Shown piece after piece: positions 54,201 to 64,000 of a DNA stretch of 64,000 nt. The stretch is taken from assembly GCA_037349315.1 (NCBI GenBank), contig JBAIAC010000057.1, forward strand, positions 16,275,501 to 16,339,500. The letters are read 5' to 3'. The position numbers and the translations under genes were made by a program. The notes under the pieces are model-generated. The model was given only the letters and a program-made list of their open reading frames with translations. It was not told where the DNA came from and ran no database searches. How positions within the stretch are numbered: the stretch's first letter is position 1; every line of letters starts with the position of its first letter. Source of the stretch: Chelydra serpentina. Taxonomy: Eukaryota; Chordata; Testudines; Chelydridae.

Positions 54201-54215
54201 GATCATTTCGACGAC

Positions 54216-54545
54216 CTCTGTTCATTGTTCTGGGGCTAATTCGGGGGATATCTTTTCCTGTGTACCTCGCTGGTGCATCTGAGTTGAAAGCGCTGTCCAG
54301 AGCGCTCACAACGGAGCACTCTGGGATAGCTACCAGAGGCCAATACCGTTGAATTGCGTCTACACTACCCCAAATTTGACCCAGCAAGGTCTATTTTAGC
54401 ACTAATCCCCTCACCAGGGAGGAGTACAGAAGTCGATTTTAAAAGCCCTTTAATTCGACAAAACAGGGTTGGTTGTGTGGACGCATGGAGCATTAAATCG
54501 ACTTAACACAGCTAAAATCAACCTAACCTTGTAGTGTAGATCAGG
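54216..54545. mobile_element. Harbinger right-end fragment (same family as element B)
   Basis: GAGGCCAATACCGTTGAATT, CTAATCCCCTCACC, AGTCGATTTTAAAAGCCC and the end TTGTAGTGTAGATCAGGGCT parallel 29540-29763. The left end is missing, and it joins Gypsy 2 directly. Confidence 0.8.
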
Positions 54546-54547
54546 GC

Positions 54548-55576
54548 TCAGTCAGACAAAAAATGGGAGAGTCGCATCGATGCTTTTAAGCCTCTTCGCT
54601 ATGACCTTGGAAACATTTATGATGCCCTAATTGAAATTTCTGATGATACTACCTTTACTGGATCATCTGGCAATACGGCACGTTCAGATGCAGAAGCTCT
54701 TGCAAATGGCCTTTCCAAGTTCAAATTTGTGACTTCACTCATTTTGTGGTATAATATCCTTTTCGAGATTAACCTCCCTAGTAAGCAGCTTCAGGAAAAG
54801 AACTTGAACGTACATTCTGCTATTCAAAAACTGCAGCAAACTAAAAATATTCTGGAGGAATTCAGAAGTGATGAAGGGTTTGAAAGAACACTGGTAGATT
54901 CTCTCGAGCTTGCTGAAGAAATAGACTTTCCGACAGAATTTGAACCAGAGCCAGTTTGCATTCGGAAAAAGAAACAGCAGTTTTCATATGAAGGACGAGA
55001 CACACCCATTCAGAACCCAAAACAAAGGTTCACAGTGAATTTCTACTTCGCAGTCCTTGATACTGCTAGTCACTCGGTTGACAAAAGATTTCAACAGATG
55101 CAGAAGCTAGAGTCAGCGTTTGGCTTTCTATATGATATCCACAGCTTGCAAAAGAAAACAGCAAAACAGATAAGAGAATTTTGTATAAAACTGGAGTCGG
55201 CATTGACTTGTGAAAATTCAAAAGACATTGATGCTGCAGATTTGTGTAGTGAGCTTCAGGCTTTTTCAAGATGACTTAAGAAACATTCCACTCCTGAAAA
55301 AGTACTGACATTTGTTTGTGAAAATAAACTCTCAGTTTTCCAAACATTTTTATAGCTCTATGCATTCTTTTAACTTTGCCAGTTTCCGTAGCTAGTGGGG
55401 AACGTAGCTTCTCAAAGTTAAAATTGATAAAAACGTATCTGCGTTCAACAATGGTGCAAGAGAGACTTGTTGGACTTGCCACAATGTCAACAGAGCATGA
55501 AATAGCTGGAAAACTGGCTCTAAAAGAACTAGTGACTGAATTTTCAAAACTTAAAGCAAGAAAAGTAATGTTTTAA
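54548..55576 (+). pseudogene. hAT transposase, C-terminal half
   Basis: SDKKWESRIDAFKPLRYDLG, KFKFVTSLILWYNILFEINL, RFTVNFYFAVLDTASHSVDK and, after two shifts, LPVSVASGERSFSKLKLIKT followed by YLRSTMVQERLVGLA. The last is the hAT C-terminal dimerisation domain (SxERxFSxL...R..M...RL..L). A stop follows at 55272, and the dimerisation part lies in another frame (55376-55576). The catalytic core between 52260 and 54548 has been lost. Confidence 0.88.
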
Positions 55577-56065
55577 GAGCACAGAGTGTTTTTTATTCGG
55601 AGTGTTTGATAAATACAGGTTAAAGTTCATTGAAGAGTTTTTTTATTTCTTTCTATATTGGATGTGGTTGTAATGGCAGTTAAAGCAGGATAGCATAATG
55701 GATGATTTTGGATTTGTAATAATAAAAAAAATAATTAACATTTTAATGCATTTTTATTTGAAATCGGACTGAAATATCACCTAGCTGTCGTATACAAATC
55801 TAATCTGAACATTTCATGTCTCTATTTTATCTGATCTCAGAAACATTGGTTGGACAGACGGACGGATGGACAAACCGAATAATTAAGCCTCTGTTTAAAA
55901 AAAAAAAAAAGCTTAAAAAACATTAAAAGGAAAAAAGGGGCAAAATGTTTCCCAGTTTACCCAAAACCTCAGCCTAGATCTGCCCTTGGGGTTGGGGGTG
56001 GGGGCGCCGATTGCGTGGTTCGCCTAGGGCGCCAGTTGCTGGCAGCTAGTCTAGGGCCACCCCTG

Positions 56066-56440
56066 GGTGTCACGGCCACTCAGGCCAAGCTTCCTGCCCA
56101 TCCCCAGGCCCTGCTCCCTCGGTCACTGGTGAGCAAGGAGGTGGCCAGGATTCAGTGTGGAGGAATGGGACCCCAGGCTCTCCAGCTGCAGTAGGGTGGG
56201 GAAGGTGATACAGAGGGGAATGGGCCCTGCAGGGAGCCTGGCAAGAGGGTGAGTTACTGGCTGGGGGCGGGAGGAGCTGCAATGGGAAGGGAAGGTGCTT
56301 TGCTGAGTCCCCAGCTCTGCATGCGGAAGGGACGAGTGGGAGCAGCACATTACTTTCTGCCAGGCTGTGCGGAGGGGCTCACGAGCGTGAACACCAGCCT
56401 CAGGGCAGACTGTGCAGACGCAGAGCACAAAACCCGAGCT
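56066..56440. other. No gene recognised
   Basis: GC-rich flank after the hAT. Nothing is supported. Confidence 0.35.
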
Positions 56441-56751
56441 GGCTGTGAGCTCTAGACTTGGACGTCAACGATCAAGTGTGAACTCCCCAAGCTCTGGAAC
56501 AGCCTTAACATGGAGTCGCAGACAGTTCCCTTGGGCACTTCTATCTTGCCACCCCGACAAGCCTGCCTCTGTGATGGCTGGTCCCTTCCTACAATAATCA
56601 CATCGTTCAGGTTACTCCCAGTCCCAAAGGAACAGTCAAGAGCACCCTACATCTCTCACCAAAGACAATGCTTCTAGCCAATCCGATAATAAACTAACTC
56701 AAGATTTATTAACGAGAAATGAGAGTTATTTATAAGGTTAAAGCAGGTAAA

Positions 56752-56793
<42 letters not shown>

Positions 56794-57590
56794 TTACAGT
56801 CATAGGTTCCAAAAGGGTAATAGAAACTGTTGTAATATGCAAGATCTATCTGTCCCTTAGGGCTAACAGGCCAAGCACTGGGGAACTCTTGCTTATGCTT
56901 AGAAATCTTTACCCCCTCAGAGTTCAAGCAACATAGAGACAATTTCTTCCTGACAGGATTTTTACTCCCTTCCCTCCATTCAATCTGATGGGACGAGTGC
57001 TTGTGCGCATCTCTTCATGGGTGTGGGGGGAGCAATCAACAAAGTCTTTGTCCACTGATGTCCCACAATGGCTTGTCTGCTGTCTATGGGCCTTCTCTTG
57101 TTGGAGAGGAGATGACACCTCTTGTGGTAAACTAGTATTTCACACTTGGTGATGCTTCTTTCTTGTTTGATGACTTGCACAATTACTGAGCAACACTTAA
57201 ATATTACCTTATAGCATGGGACACAGACATCATAAGCGAGATTATTGCCTGCAGCAATTTACAAGCATTTCCTAAAGTCTAAACACATGGTTTAAATCTA
57301 ATACCTGTTTTAGCAATATTAACACACAGGTGAGCCAGACTGGTTTCCAGCCATGCATTTGTCAGTGTTCACCTGGTCTGCCAGCATCACAATTTCAATA
57401 AATGGAAACACATCCTGGGAGAAGGAAATATCCCAGGGCTTCTTCCCTCCCAACCAGGCAGCCGGTCTCTGGGGAATGGATCCCAGTGCGTCCCCGCAGG
57501 GAGGAATCCATTCCCCACACTCACCCTCTCCTTTGGCTCTCAGGCTGGTGCTGCCACCAGCTGCCTCCAATGGCCTGGTGATGGTACCAG
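56441..57590. repeat. Unclassified dispersed-repeat-like block with CA run
   Basis: TTTATTAACGAGAAATG followed by a (CA)n run, and later GGACGAGTGCTTGTGCGCAT and GTGAGCCAGACTGG, read like an LTR-type repeat on the minus strand. No second copy lies in this window and no borders were seen. Confidence 0.3.
56753..56790. repeat. (AC)n microsatellite, 19 units
   Basis: Uninterrupted AC repeat of 38 bases. Confidence 0.97.
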
Positions 57591-57729
57591 GCTGCTGTGG
57601 CTAGTCTCCCAGGGACTGGACTGGGTGGAATGGCTTCAAGAGCCTGCAGAAGCACCCCCTGCTGGGGACACGTAGAGTCCTGAGTCATGGCTCCACAATT
57701 CCAGCACAGACCAAAGGCAAAGGGGAGTA

Positions 57730-60700
57730 TAGACTCATAGACCCATAGACTTTAAGGTCAGAAGGGACCATTATGATCATCTAGTCTGACCTCCTGCACA
57801 ATGCAGGCCACAGAATCTCACCCACCCACTCCTGGAATAATCCTCTCACCTAGGCCTCAGCTATTGAAGTCCTCAAATCATGGTTTAAAGACTTCAAGAT
57901 GCAGAGAATCCTCCAGTAAGCGACCCGTGCCCCATGCTGCAGAGGAAGGCAAAAAACCTCCAGGGCCTCTGCCAATCTACCCTGGAGGAAAATGCCTTCC
58001 CGACCCCAAATATGGCGATCAGCTGAACCCCGAGCTTGTGGGCAAGACTCACCAGCCAGACACCCAGGAAAAAGTTCTCTGTAGTAACTTCTAACATCCC
58101 ATCATTGACCATTGGTCCTATTTACCACTGATGGCAATTAATTGACCTTTGACTAAGATCATGTTATCCCATCAAACCATCCCCTCCATAAACGTATCTA
58201 GCTTAATCTTGAAGCCAGATAGGTCTTTTGCCCCCATTGCTTCCCATGGAAGGCTGTTCCAGAACTTCATTCCTCTGATGGTTAGAAACCTTCATCTAAT
58301 TTCAAGTCTAAACTTCCTGATGGCCAGTTTATATCCATTTGTTCTTGTGTCCACATTGGTACTGAGCTGAAATAATTCCTCTCCCTCCCTGATATTTATC
58401 CCTCTGATATATTTAAAGAGAGCAATCATATCTCCCCTCAGCCTTCTTTTGGTTAAGGTAAACAAACCAAGCTCCTTGAGTCTCCTTTCATACGACAGGT
58501 TTTCCATTCCTCGGATCATCCTAGTGGCCTTTCTTTGTACCTGTTCCAGTTTGAATTCATCCTTCTTAAACATGGGAGAGCAGAACTGCACACAGTATTC
58601 CAAATGAGGTCTCACCAATGCCTTGTATAACGCTACTAACACCTCCTTATCTCTACTAGAAATACCTCGCCTAATGCATCCCAAGACCGCATTAGCTTTT
58701 TTCACGGCCACATCACATTGGCGACTCATAGTCATCCTGTGATCAACCAGGACTCTGAGGTCCTTCTCCTCTTCTGTTACTTCCAACTGATGCGTCCCCA
58801 GCTTATAACTAAAATTCTTGTTATTAATCCCTAAATGCATAACCTTACACTTCTCACTATTAAATTTCATCCTATTACTATTGCTCCAGTTTACAAGGTC
58901 ATCCAGATCTTCCTGTAGGATATCACGATCCTTTTCTGAATTGGCAATACCTCCCAACTTTGTGTCATCTGCAAACTTTATTAGCACACTCCCACTTTTG
59001 GTGCTGAGGTCAGTAATAAAAATCCACTGCGTTTCCTTTATCTAAAAAATCTGTTACTTTCTCAAAGAAGGAGATCAAGTTGGTTTGGCACGATCTACCT
59101 GTTGTAAAACCATGTTGTAATTTGTCCCAATTGCTATTGACCTCAAGGTCCTTAACTACTTTCTCCTTCAAAAATGTTTCCAAGACCTTGCATACTACAG
59201 ATGTCAAACTAACAGGCCTGTAGTTACCTGGGTCACTTTTTTCCCCTTTCTTAAAAATAGGAACTGTATTAGCTATTCTCCAGTCAAATGGTACAACCCC
59301 TGAGTTTAGAGATTCATTAAAAATTTTTGCTAATGGGCTTGCAATTTCATGTGCCAGTTCCTTTAATATTCTTGGATGAAGATTATCTGGGCCGCCTGAT
59401 TTACTCTCATTAAGCTGTTCAAGTTTGGCTTCTACCTCGGATATGGTAATATCTACCCCCACATCCTTATTCCCATTTGTCATGCTGCCACTATTCCTAA
59501 ACTCCTCATTAGCCTCATTAAAGACTGAGGCAAAGTATTTGTTTAGATATTGGGCCATGCCTAGATTATCCTTAACCTCCACTCCATCCTCAGTGTTTAG
59601 CGGTCCCACTTCTTCTTTCTTTGTTTTCTTCCTATTTATATGGCTATAAAACCTTTTACTATTGGTTTTAATTCCTTTTGCAAGGTCCAATTCTACACGC
59701 CTTTTAGCCTGTCTCACTTTATCCCTACATGCTCTGACCTCAATAAGGTAGGTTTCTTTGCTGATCCCTCCCATCTTCCACTCCTTGTATGCTTTCTGTT
59801 TTTTCTTAATCACCTCTCTGAGATGCTTGCTCATCCAGCTTGGTGTAAAACTCCTGCCTATGAATTGTTTCCCCTTTCTTGGGATACAGGCTTCTGATAG
59901 CTTCTGCAACTTTAACTTGAAATAATCCCAGGCCTCCTCCGCCTTTAGGTCCATACATTCTTTAGTCCAATCCACTTCCCTAACTAATTTCCTTAATTTA
60001 TTAAAGTTAGCCCTTTTGAAATCAAAAACCCTAGTCTCAGATTTATTTTTGTTTATCCTTCCATTTAGTTTGAACTTAATTAGCTCATGATCACTCGAGC
60101 CAAGGTTGTCCCCTACAACCATTTCTTCAATGAGGAGCTCACTACTCTCCAAAACCTAATCTAAAATGGCATCCCCCCTTGTTGGTTCAGCAACTACTTG
60201 ATGAAGGAATTCACAAGCTATCACATCTAGGAAAATCTGAGCCCTATTATTATTACTAGCACTTGTTCTCCAATCTATAGCTGGGAAGTTGAAGTCTCCC
60301 ATGATCACACAGTTCCCATTAGTATTTACTTCCTTAAAAACATTAAAGAGGTCTCTATCCATATCCAAATTAGATCCCGGTGGTCTATAGCACACCCCAA
60401 GCACTATCCCAGGGGAGGCTCTAGTAGTTTTCTTCCCCAATGTGATTTTTGCCCAGACAGTCTCTGTCTTATCCATTCCATCACTTTTTATTTCTTTACA
60501 GTCTACCTCATCACTGATATACAATGCTACTCCCCCACCTTTACCTTTATTTCTGTCTTTCCTAAACAGCACATACCCTTCAATACCTGTACTCCAGTCA
60601 TGACTACTATTCCACCATGTTTCGGTTATTCCTATGATATCTGGTTTCACTTCCTGGACCAGTAGCTCTAATTCCTCCATTTTGTTACCTAGGCTCCTCG

Positions 60701-61107
60701 CATTGGTGTACAAACATCTTAATTTTTGCTGTTTGGCCTCACTCACATTCTTTACCCAATTTGGTATGGACATTGTACTGCCAGTATGACCTATTTGACT
60801 AGTATCCACTCTGCCCTTCCTCCTTATGTCCATTCTCCTATCCCCGGCTATATCCTCTCTTACTTTGTTGTCTTCCCTCTCAATGTTAAAATCCGGCATG
60901 GAGATTACCTGGACATCTCCCAACCGTCTCCCCCAAATTCCTAGTTGGGAGTATGTGACTTTTCCCCAGCCATGGGTCTGGATGGTTAGAGTCTGGCAGC
61001 CTGGTGCAGTCAGAGATGCAGAGATGGTTCCCACTAGGTCTCTGTCCCCGGGCAAGACGATGTCCCGTACACCATCCTGTGCCCCTGGCTTAGAGTCTGT
61101 TCCTGTG
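57730..61107 (-). mobile_element. CR1 LINE, long copy of a second subfamily
   Basis: The 3' UTR is at 57730-58180 (ACTTTAAGGTCAGAAGGGAC, CCCCAAATATGGCGATCAGC) and ORF2 at 61055-58190 on the minus strand. The 5' end is at about 61107, where a PLE end begins. It differs from the 47198-51700 copy in its long 3' UTR and in protein sequence. Confidence 0.93.
58190..61055 (-). pseudogene. CR1 ORF2, with deletion of reverse transcriptase motifs A-B
   Basis: Endonuclease: LRCLYTNARSLGNKMEELEL, PDIIGITETWWNSSHDW, CVIMGDFNFPAIDW, SDHELIKF. One in-frame stop lies at 60153-60155. Reverse transcriptase start: NYRPVSLTSVVCKVLETFLK, RSCQTNLISFFEKVTD. At about 59022 the frame jumps from KGNAVD straight to ITDLSTKSGSVLIKFADDTK. 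The part holding SKAFD and VPQGS is therefore deleted, while the FADD motif remains. The C-terminus is readable ([18 protein letters not shown], RKATRMIRGMENLSY). Confidence 0.93.
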
Positions 61108-61243
61108 AGGGATCAAGTATCAGAGGGGGAGCTGTGTTAGTCTGGATCTGTAGAAGCGACAAAGGGCCCTGTGGCACCTTATAGACTAATAGACCTATTG
61201 TAGCATAAACTTTCGTGGGTGAAGACCCACTTCATCGGATACA
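61108..61243 (-). mobile_element. Penelope-like element 3' end
   Basis: GTATCAGAGGGGGAGCTGTG, TTAGTCTGGATCTGTAGAAG, GTGGCACCTTATAGACTAAT and the ribozyme-like core. Same class as 62227-62400. It abuts the 5' end of the CR1. Confidence 0.85.
61201..61238 (-). ncRNA. Hammerhead-like core (degenerate)
   Basis: Minus strand: CCGATGA, stem II GTGGGT-CTTC-ACCCAC, GAAA, stem III AGT-TTAT-GCT with one mismatch, then A at the cleavage position. The CTGA box has C in place of T. Confidence 0.6.
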
Positions 61244-62226
61244 AAGAGGGATGATTGTCCGAGGCATTGAAACCTGGGTAGCCTGACCCAGGATCCCCCC
61301 AACCTTCTCAGCCTCGGAGGCATTGGAGCAGGGTCGTGCACAGAAGGGTGGGCAGATGGTTGGAAATGGAGACATCCCTCAATTTCAGCCTCTGTGCTCA
61401 TGGGAGCTCAGGGCCAGCTCCTTCAGGCACCCCTAAGGACACACACTGCCCTGCAGCATCCTAAATGTGTGTGCAGCTTTGCAATCCCCCTCTGTGCCAG
61501 CCACCCGAGGAGGGATTGTATTGGAGGGATGAGTCCTCTTGGGGCAGAGCAGCTCTGCAGCACTCCTCACTTGTGTCTGTTAGCTACAGACCATGAGAAA
61601 CTTCACTCCCACTCTCAAGGAAGTGGAGACCCAGCCCAGAGGGTCTGAGCTACAAAAGAGAGGAAGAAAAAGGCTCTGTAGCTTCTTTGCCTTTGATTGG
61701 AGCTCTCTTGGATAAACACATGGATGTGCCATGCTGTCTGAGAACGGAAGTTGAAAGGTACATTGATTTGGGGTGAATGTTTGCTTCTGACACACTCCTG
61801 ATCAGGAGTGAAAGCTCACCTTTACAGGACTCATGACTTATTTACAAATGCCAGCTCTATTCCAGGCCCTGCCAGCCTCCCTTGCAGAACAGACGTAGCG
61901 GGTGCACCAGAAAGCAGGGTTTGTTAGCACAGATATTTTTACATGATCATTTATATATCCTCACAATACCTGGGGTTGCTGGCTTGCCGCCGGCGCTTTG
62001 AAGACAGCGTCATCTCTCTGCTCAGGAAGGACTGGAGGCATCTCTTTCCCAACAGAAACACTAACAGTGATCTACGTTTTTTCTGGAAGCCCCTTCGAAT
62101 GCCTTCCAGGTGACTGACAGAGATGTTTGCCATGCTCTAAAATACCTTTAGCGAGTTCTGTCAAACTAGCAATACGCTGCTAACAAAACAGACCCTCATG
62201 CTTAATTATCACCAGAGATGTCAAGG
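61244..62226. other. No gene recognised
   Basis: Unique-looking. Nothing is supported. Confidence 0.4.
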
Positions 62227-62400
62227 GACACTTTAGAAGCATCAAATAATCCTGTGGCCCCTTATAGACTAACAGACGTATTGGAGCATAAGCTTTCGTG
62301 GGTGAAGACCCACTTCTTCAGCTGCATGCAGTGGAAATGTCCAGGGGCAGATATAAATGTGCAGGGAAGAGTCAGGCTAGAGATAACGAGGTGACACTTC
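62227..62400 (-). mobile_element. Penelope-like element 3' end
   Basis: On the minus strand it reads ACCTCGTTATCTCTAGCCTG, TTTATATCTGCCCCTGG, then the ribozyme-like core and GTTAGTCTATAAGGGGCC. It matches the 3' UTR of the PLE at 18777-18945 along its whole length. Confidence 0.88.
62284..62321 (-). ncRNA. Hammerhead-ribozyme-like core (best preserved)
   Basis: Minus strand: CTGAAGA, one A, stem II GTGGGT-CTTC-ACCCAC (six pairs), GAAA, stem III AGC-TTAT-GCT, C17. All core positions fit a type I hammerhead with a minimal stem III. Stem I is not convincing, which is the main reason for doubt. Confidence 0.65.
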
Positions 62401-63256
62401 GTTATGGGCTAAAATCTCTCTCTTAGGCAGGGAAAGAATGAAATAAGTGCCAGGACCCTCTGTCTCCAGGATGAGAAGATGCTGAACAGTTCGTTGTTCT
62501 CAATGACTTATTAATACTTCCAGTGTTTTAGCTGAGTGTCTGATTGTCCTCTCACTTCCACCTGCTTTTCCCTGGGGTGATTCCATTGACTTGAATAGAG
62601 TTACGATGGATTGATGCTGGGTGAGTAGGAGAACTCCTTCGGGACTGAGCTGAGAATCAATGGGATTCAGGCTCCTAAGTCACTTTTAAAAGCAGAAATT
62701 AAACTCCTAGATTAGTTGCTTTTGAAAATGTCCCCACTCTGCAGCACACATTGTACACATATAATGGCTACTTGGAACTCCGTGTTTATAATTTTCCCAG
62801 AAATTCTTCTCTTCTTCTATTATTTTTCTGCTGTAAATCATGTAAATTATAACCCCCAGTTCTGTCCCTTTGTATGGGAATTACTATGATCCTTCATTGT
62901 CCTCATTATAATGCTGCCTTGAATGGTCGTCCAGCACAGCCGACCTCCATGACAGTGTTGTGGGATCAGGAGAAACAAAACTCAGAGCCAGATTCCCAGC
63001 TGTGGCAGTGACATGCTAAGCACAAATGGGGGTAGGTGGGGGTCAAAGATCCAGAATGTGCTTGTCCGGCCCCTTACTGCAGTTTGAAGTAGGCTTAATG
63101 AGTCATTATGGCAGTGGGGGATAGTCAGGGTCAGGGACACCTCAGCCATGTTTCAGTCCCCAAAGAGTTTGCTGCCCAGCTCCTTTGGAGGGGACAGTCC
63201 TGTATAATAAACATTTGTAAGTGGGAGGAGCCGGGGTGAAAACAAACAGCAGACTG
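62401..63256. other. No gene recognised
   Basis: Unique-looking. Nothing is supported. Confidence 0.4.
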
Positions 63257-63404
63257 GCAAGCCTTGGGGGAGGGAGGGGCAAAGCGCAGTGGCGGCGCCC
63301 CGGGGGAAGGGTATGGGGAGGAGGCGGAGCTCTCCACCTCCTCCCCATACCCCTCCCCCGAGGCGCCGCCGCTGCGCTTTCCCCCCCTCCCACCCCAGGC
63401 TTGC
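63257..63404. repeat. Near-perfect GC-rich palindrome, arms about 73 bp
   Basis: The left arm (GCAAGCCTTGGGGGAGG ... AAAGCGCAGTGGCGGCGCC ... GTATGGGGAGGAGG) is repeated inverted on the right with few mismatches. The centre is about 63331 (GGAGCTCTCC) with almost no spacer. Confidence 0.93.
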
Positions 63405-63543
63405 TGTTCACCGAACAACTGATGGGTGGCAAGCCTGTGAGCTAAGAAAAGCGGCTTGGCGGGGCAGCGCCTCCGGAGGTGGAACACGGAAGTGGAGGTT
63501 AGCTGGGTGCGGGGGTGCTGGCGGGGAGCTGCCGGTGGGCACG

Positions 63544-63611
63544 CTGCATTTCCCCTCCCCCCTGCCTCCCAGGCTTGCAAGCCTGGGGGGTGCAGGGGAA
63601 AGGAAATGCAG
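63544..63611. repeat. Second palindrome, arms 34 bp
   Basis: CTGCATTTCCCCTCC ... GGCTTGC meets GCAAGCC ... GGAAATGCAG, with centre TTGCAA at 63577/63578. The inner GCAAGCCTGGG is shared with the first palindrome. Confidence 0.9.
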
Positions 63612-63885
63612 AGCGCCCAGGGGAGGAGGCGGGGGCGGGGATTTGGGGAAGGGGTGGAATGGAGGCAGGGTCGGGGCATAGGAACTACTCTGTCCTGGCA
63701 TCTCCGGGTGCTCGAGACACTGCAACAGAGTGACAAGAACTGAGAGCAAGGTGGGGCCACAAACTCACTGCATCATATAGGCCAGCACACTTAGCTAGGC
63801 ATGAAGAGGGAAGCTGGTTGCATCATCCTGTGAAATCGTGCACACTTCCCCTGTGCTCTTGGCTAGACTGTACCCAATACCTCCC
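63612..63885. other. No gene recognised
   Basis: GC-rich then normal flank. Nothing is supported. Confidence 0.35.
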
Positions 63886-64000
63886 TGTGACAGAATATAC
63901 CCCTGTGTTCACACCCTACGCACTGTTGTAATAGTGTTTGTACAAGCTATGCCTTGTGAGCGAGCATGTAAAAACTCATAATTTGGGGATCAATGTTATC
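63886..64000 (+). mobile_element. Probable ERV-type LTR, cut by the window edge
   Basis: TGTGACAGAATATACCCCTG has the same opening as the LTR at 14923 (TGTGACACTGCACCCCATAT), and the following ATG-rich, T-rich sequence is similar in style. Only the first 115 bases are visible. Confidence 0.5.

Larger units (their letters stand above)
52286..54215 (-). mobile_element. Gypsy LTR retrotransposon 2, 3' part
   Basis: A probable 3' LTR at 52286-52814 (TGTGACAAGATGGCTGATG ... CTTCCTGTATCACA), then on the minus strand RNase H and reverse transcriptase up to about 54200. Integrase is missing. Its 5' side ends at a Harbinger right end. It lies inside the hAT at 45945-56065. Confidence 0.78.
45945..56065 (+). 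mobile_element. hAT transposon (TTF-finger type) holding nested insertions
   Basis: The right end CTAGGGCCACCCCTG at 56065 is a hAT-type terminus. The left end is eroded, near CACCTAGGGTGCCAAG (45955). The coding region starts about 46944 and is cut by a CR1 (47198-51700), then at 52260 by a Gypsy LTR and Harbinger piece, and resumes at 54548-55576. The middle of the transposase is lost. Such elements encode a TTF-type zinc finger, a DUF4371/RNase H core and a hAT C-terminal dimerisation domain, and are relatives of the host ZMYM proteins. Confidence 0.8.

Noticed and set aside
56753..56790. CRISPR or other array
   Set aside because: It is a simple AC microsatellite. No direct repeat-spacer pattern exists anywhere in the window.
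63131..63760. 209-codon minus-strand frame
   Set aside because: It crosses the palindromes and GC-rich spacer. The opposite strand is equally open and no domain is visible.

Overview
The window is animal nuclear DNA, and everything I can read as coding belongs to transposable elements. No host exon chain, rRNA or functional tRNA gene was found. The mix of elements points to a sauropsid, most likely a turtle: CR1 LINEs of several ages, a tRNA-derived SINE whose 3' tail copies the CR1 3' end, large Harbinger DNA transposons with their MITEs, Penelope-like (PLE) 3' ends, hAT elements, Gypsy elements and ERV-type solo LTRs. The species call is inference from this mix.

Layout: (1) 584-1112, a SINE and a CR1 tail meeting 3' end to 3' end. 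(2) 1591-7360, an old autonomous Harbinger (element A) broken by an internally deleted provirus (3409-5026) and by a PLE end that itself holds a MITE. (3) 8124-9160, a G-rich non-autonomous hAT with a perfect 8-bp target duplication. (4) 13.3-19 kb, SINEs, a solo LTR with a SINE inside it, and a PLE endonuclease fragment. (5) 20-24 kb, a hAT-like repeat and CR1 tails. (6) about 24.9-29.8 kb, a much better preserved Harbinger (element B). (7) 30-44 kb, a hAT MITE, a broken Gypsy element (34.4-37.8 kb) with a solo LTR in its RNase H region, a 741-bp Harbinger MITE, a small hAT and a Gypsy-like LTR carrying a PLE end. (8) 44.6-45.7 kb, a third solo LTR. (9) about 45.9-56.1 kb, a TTF-finger hAT transposon that has taken in a nearly full-length CR1, part of a second Gypsy and the right end of a Harbinger. 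(10) 57.7-62.4 kb, a second long CR1 and two PLE ends. (11) 63.2-63.6 kb, two GC-rich palindromes, then the start of another LTR at the window edge.

The most interesting system is Harbinger element B. It has the expected transposase (+) and Myb/SANT-like partner (-), transcribed towards each other. Inside the Myb intron, on the opposite strand, lies a third small gene. In both A and B this gene has an ATG immediately before a splice donor, then an acceptor, then a roughly 95-codon reading frame whose protein is conserved between the two diverged copies. The protein resembles a BEN-type DNA-binding fold, which is a tentative reading. Second in interest, the PLE 3' ends carry hammerhead-ribozyme-like cores in four places. 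The rest is a clear record of nested insertions dated by target-site duplications.
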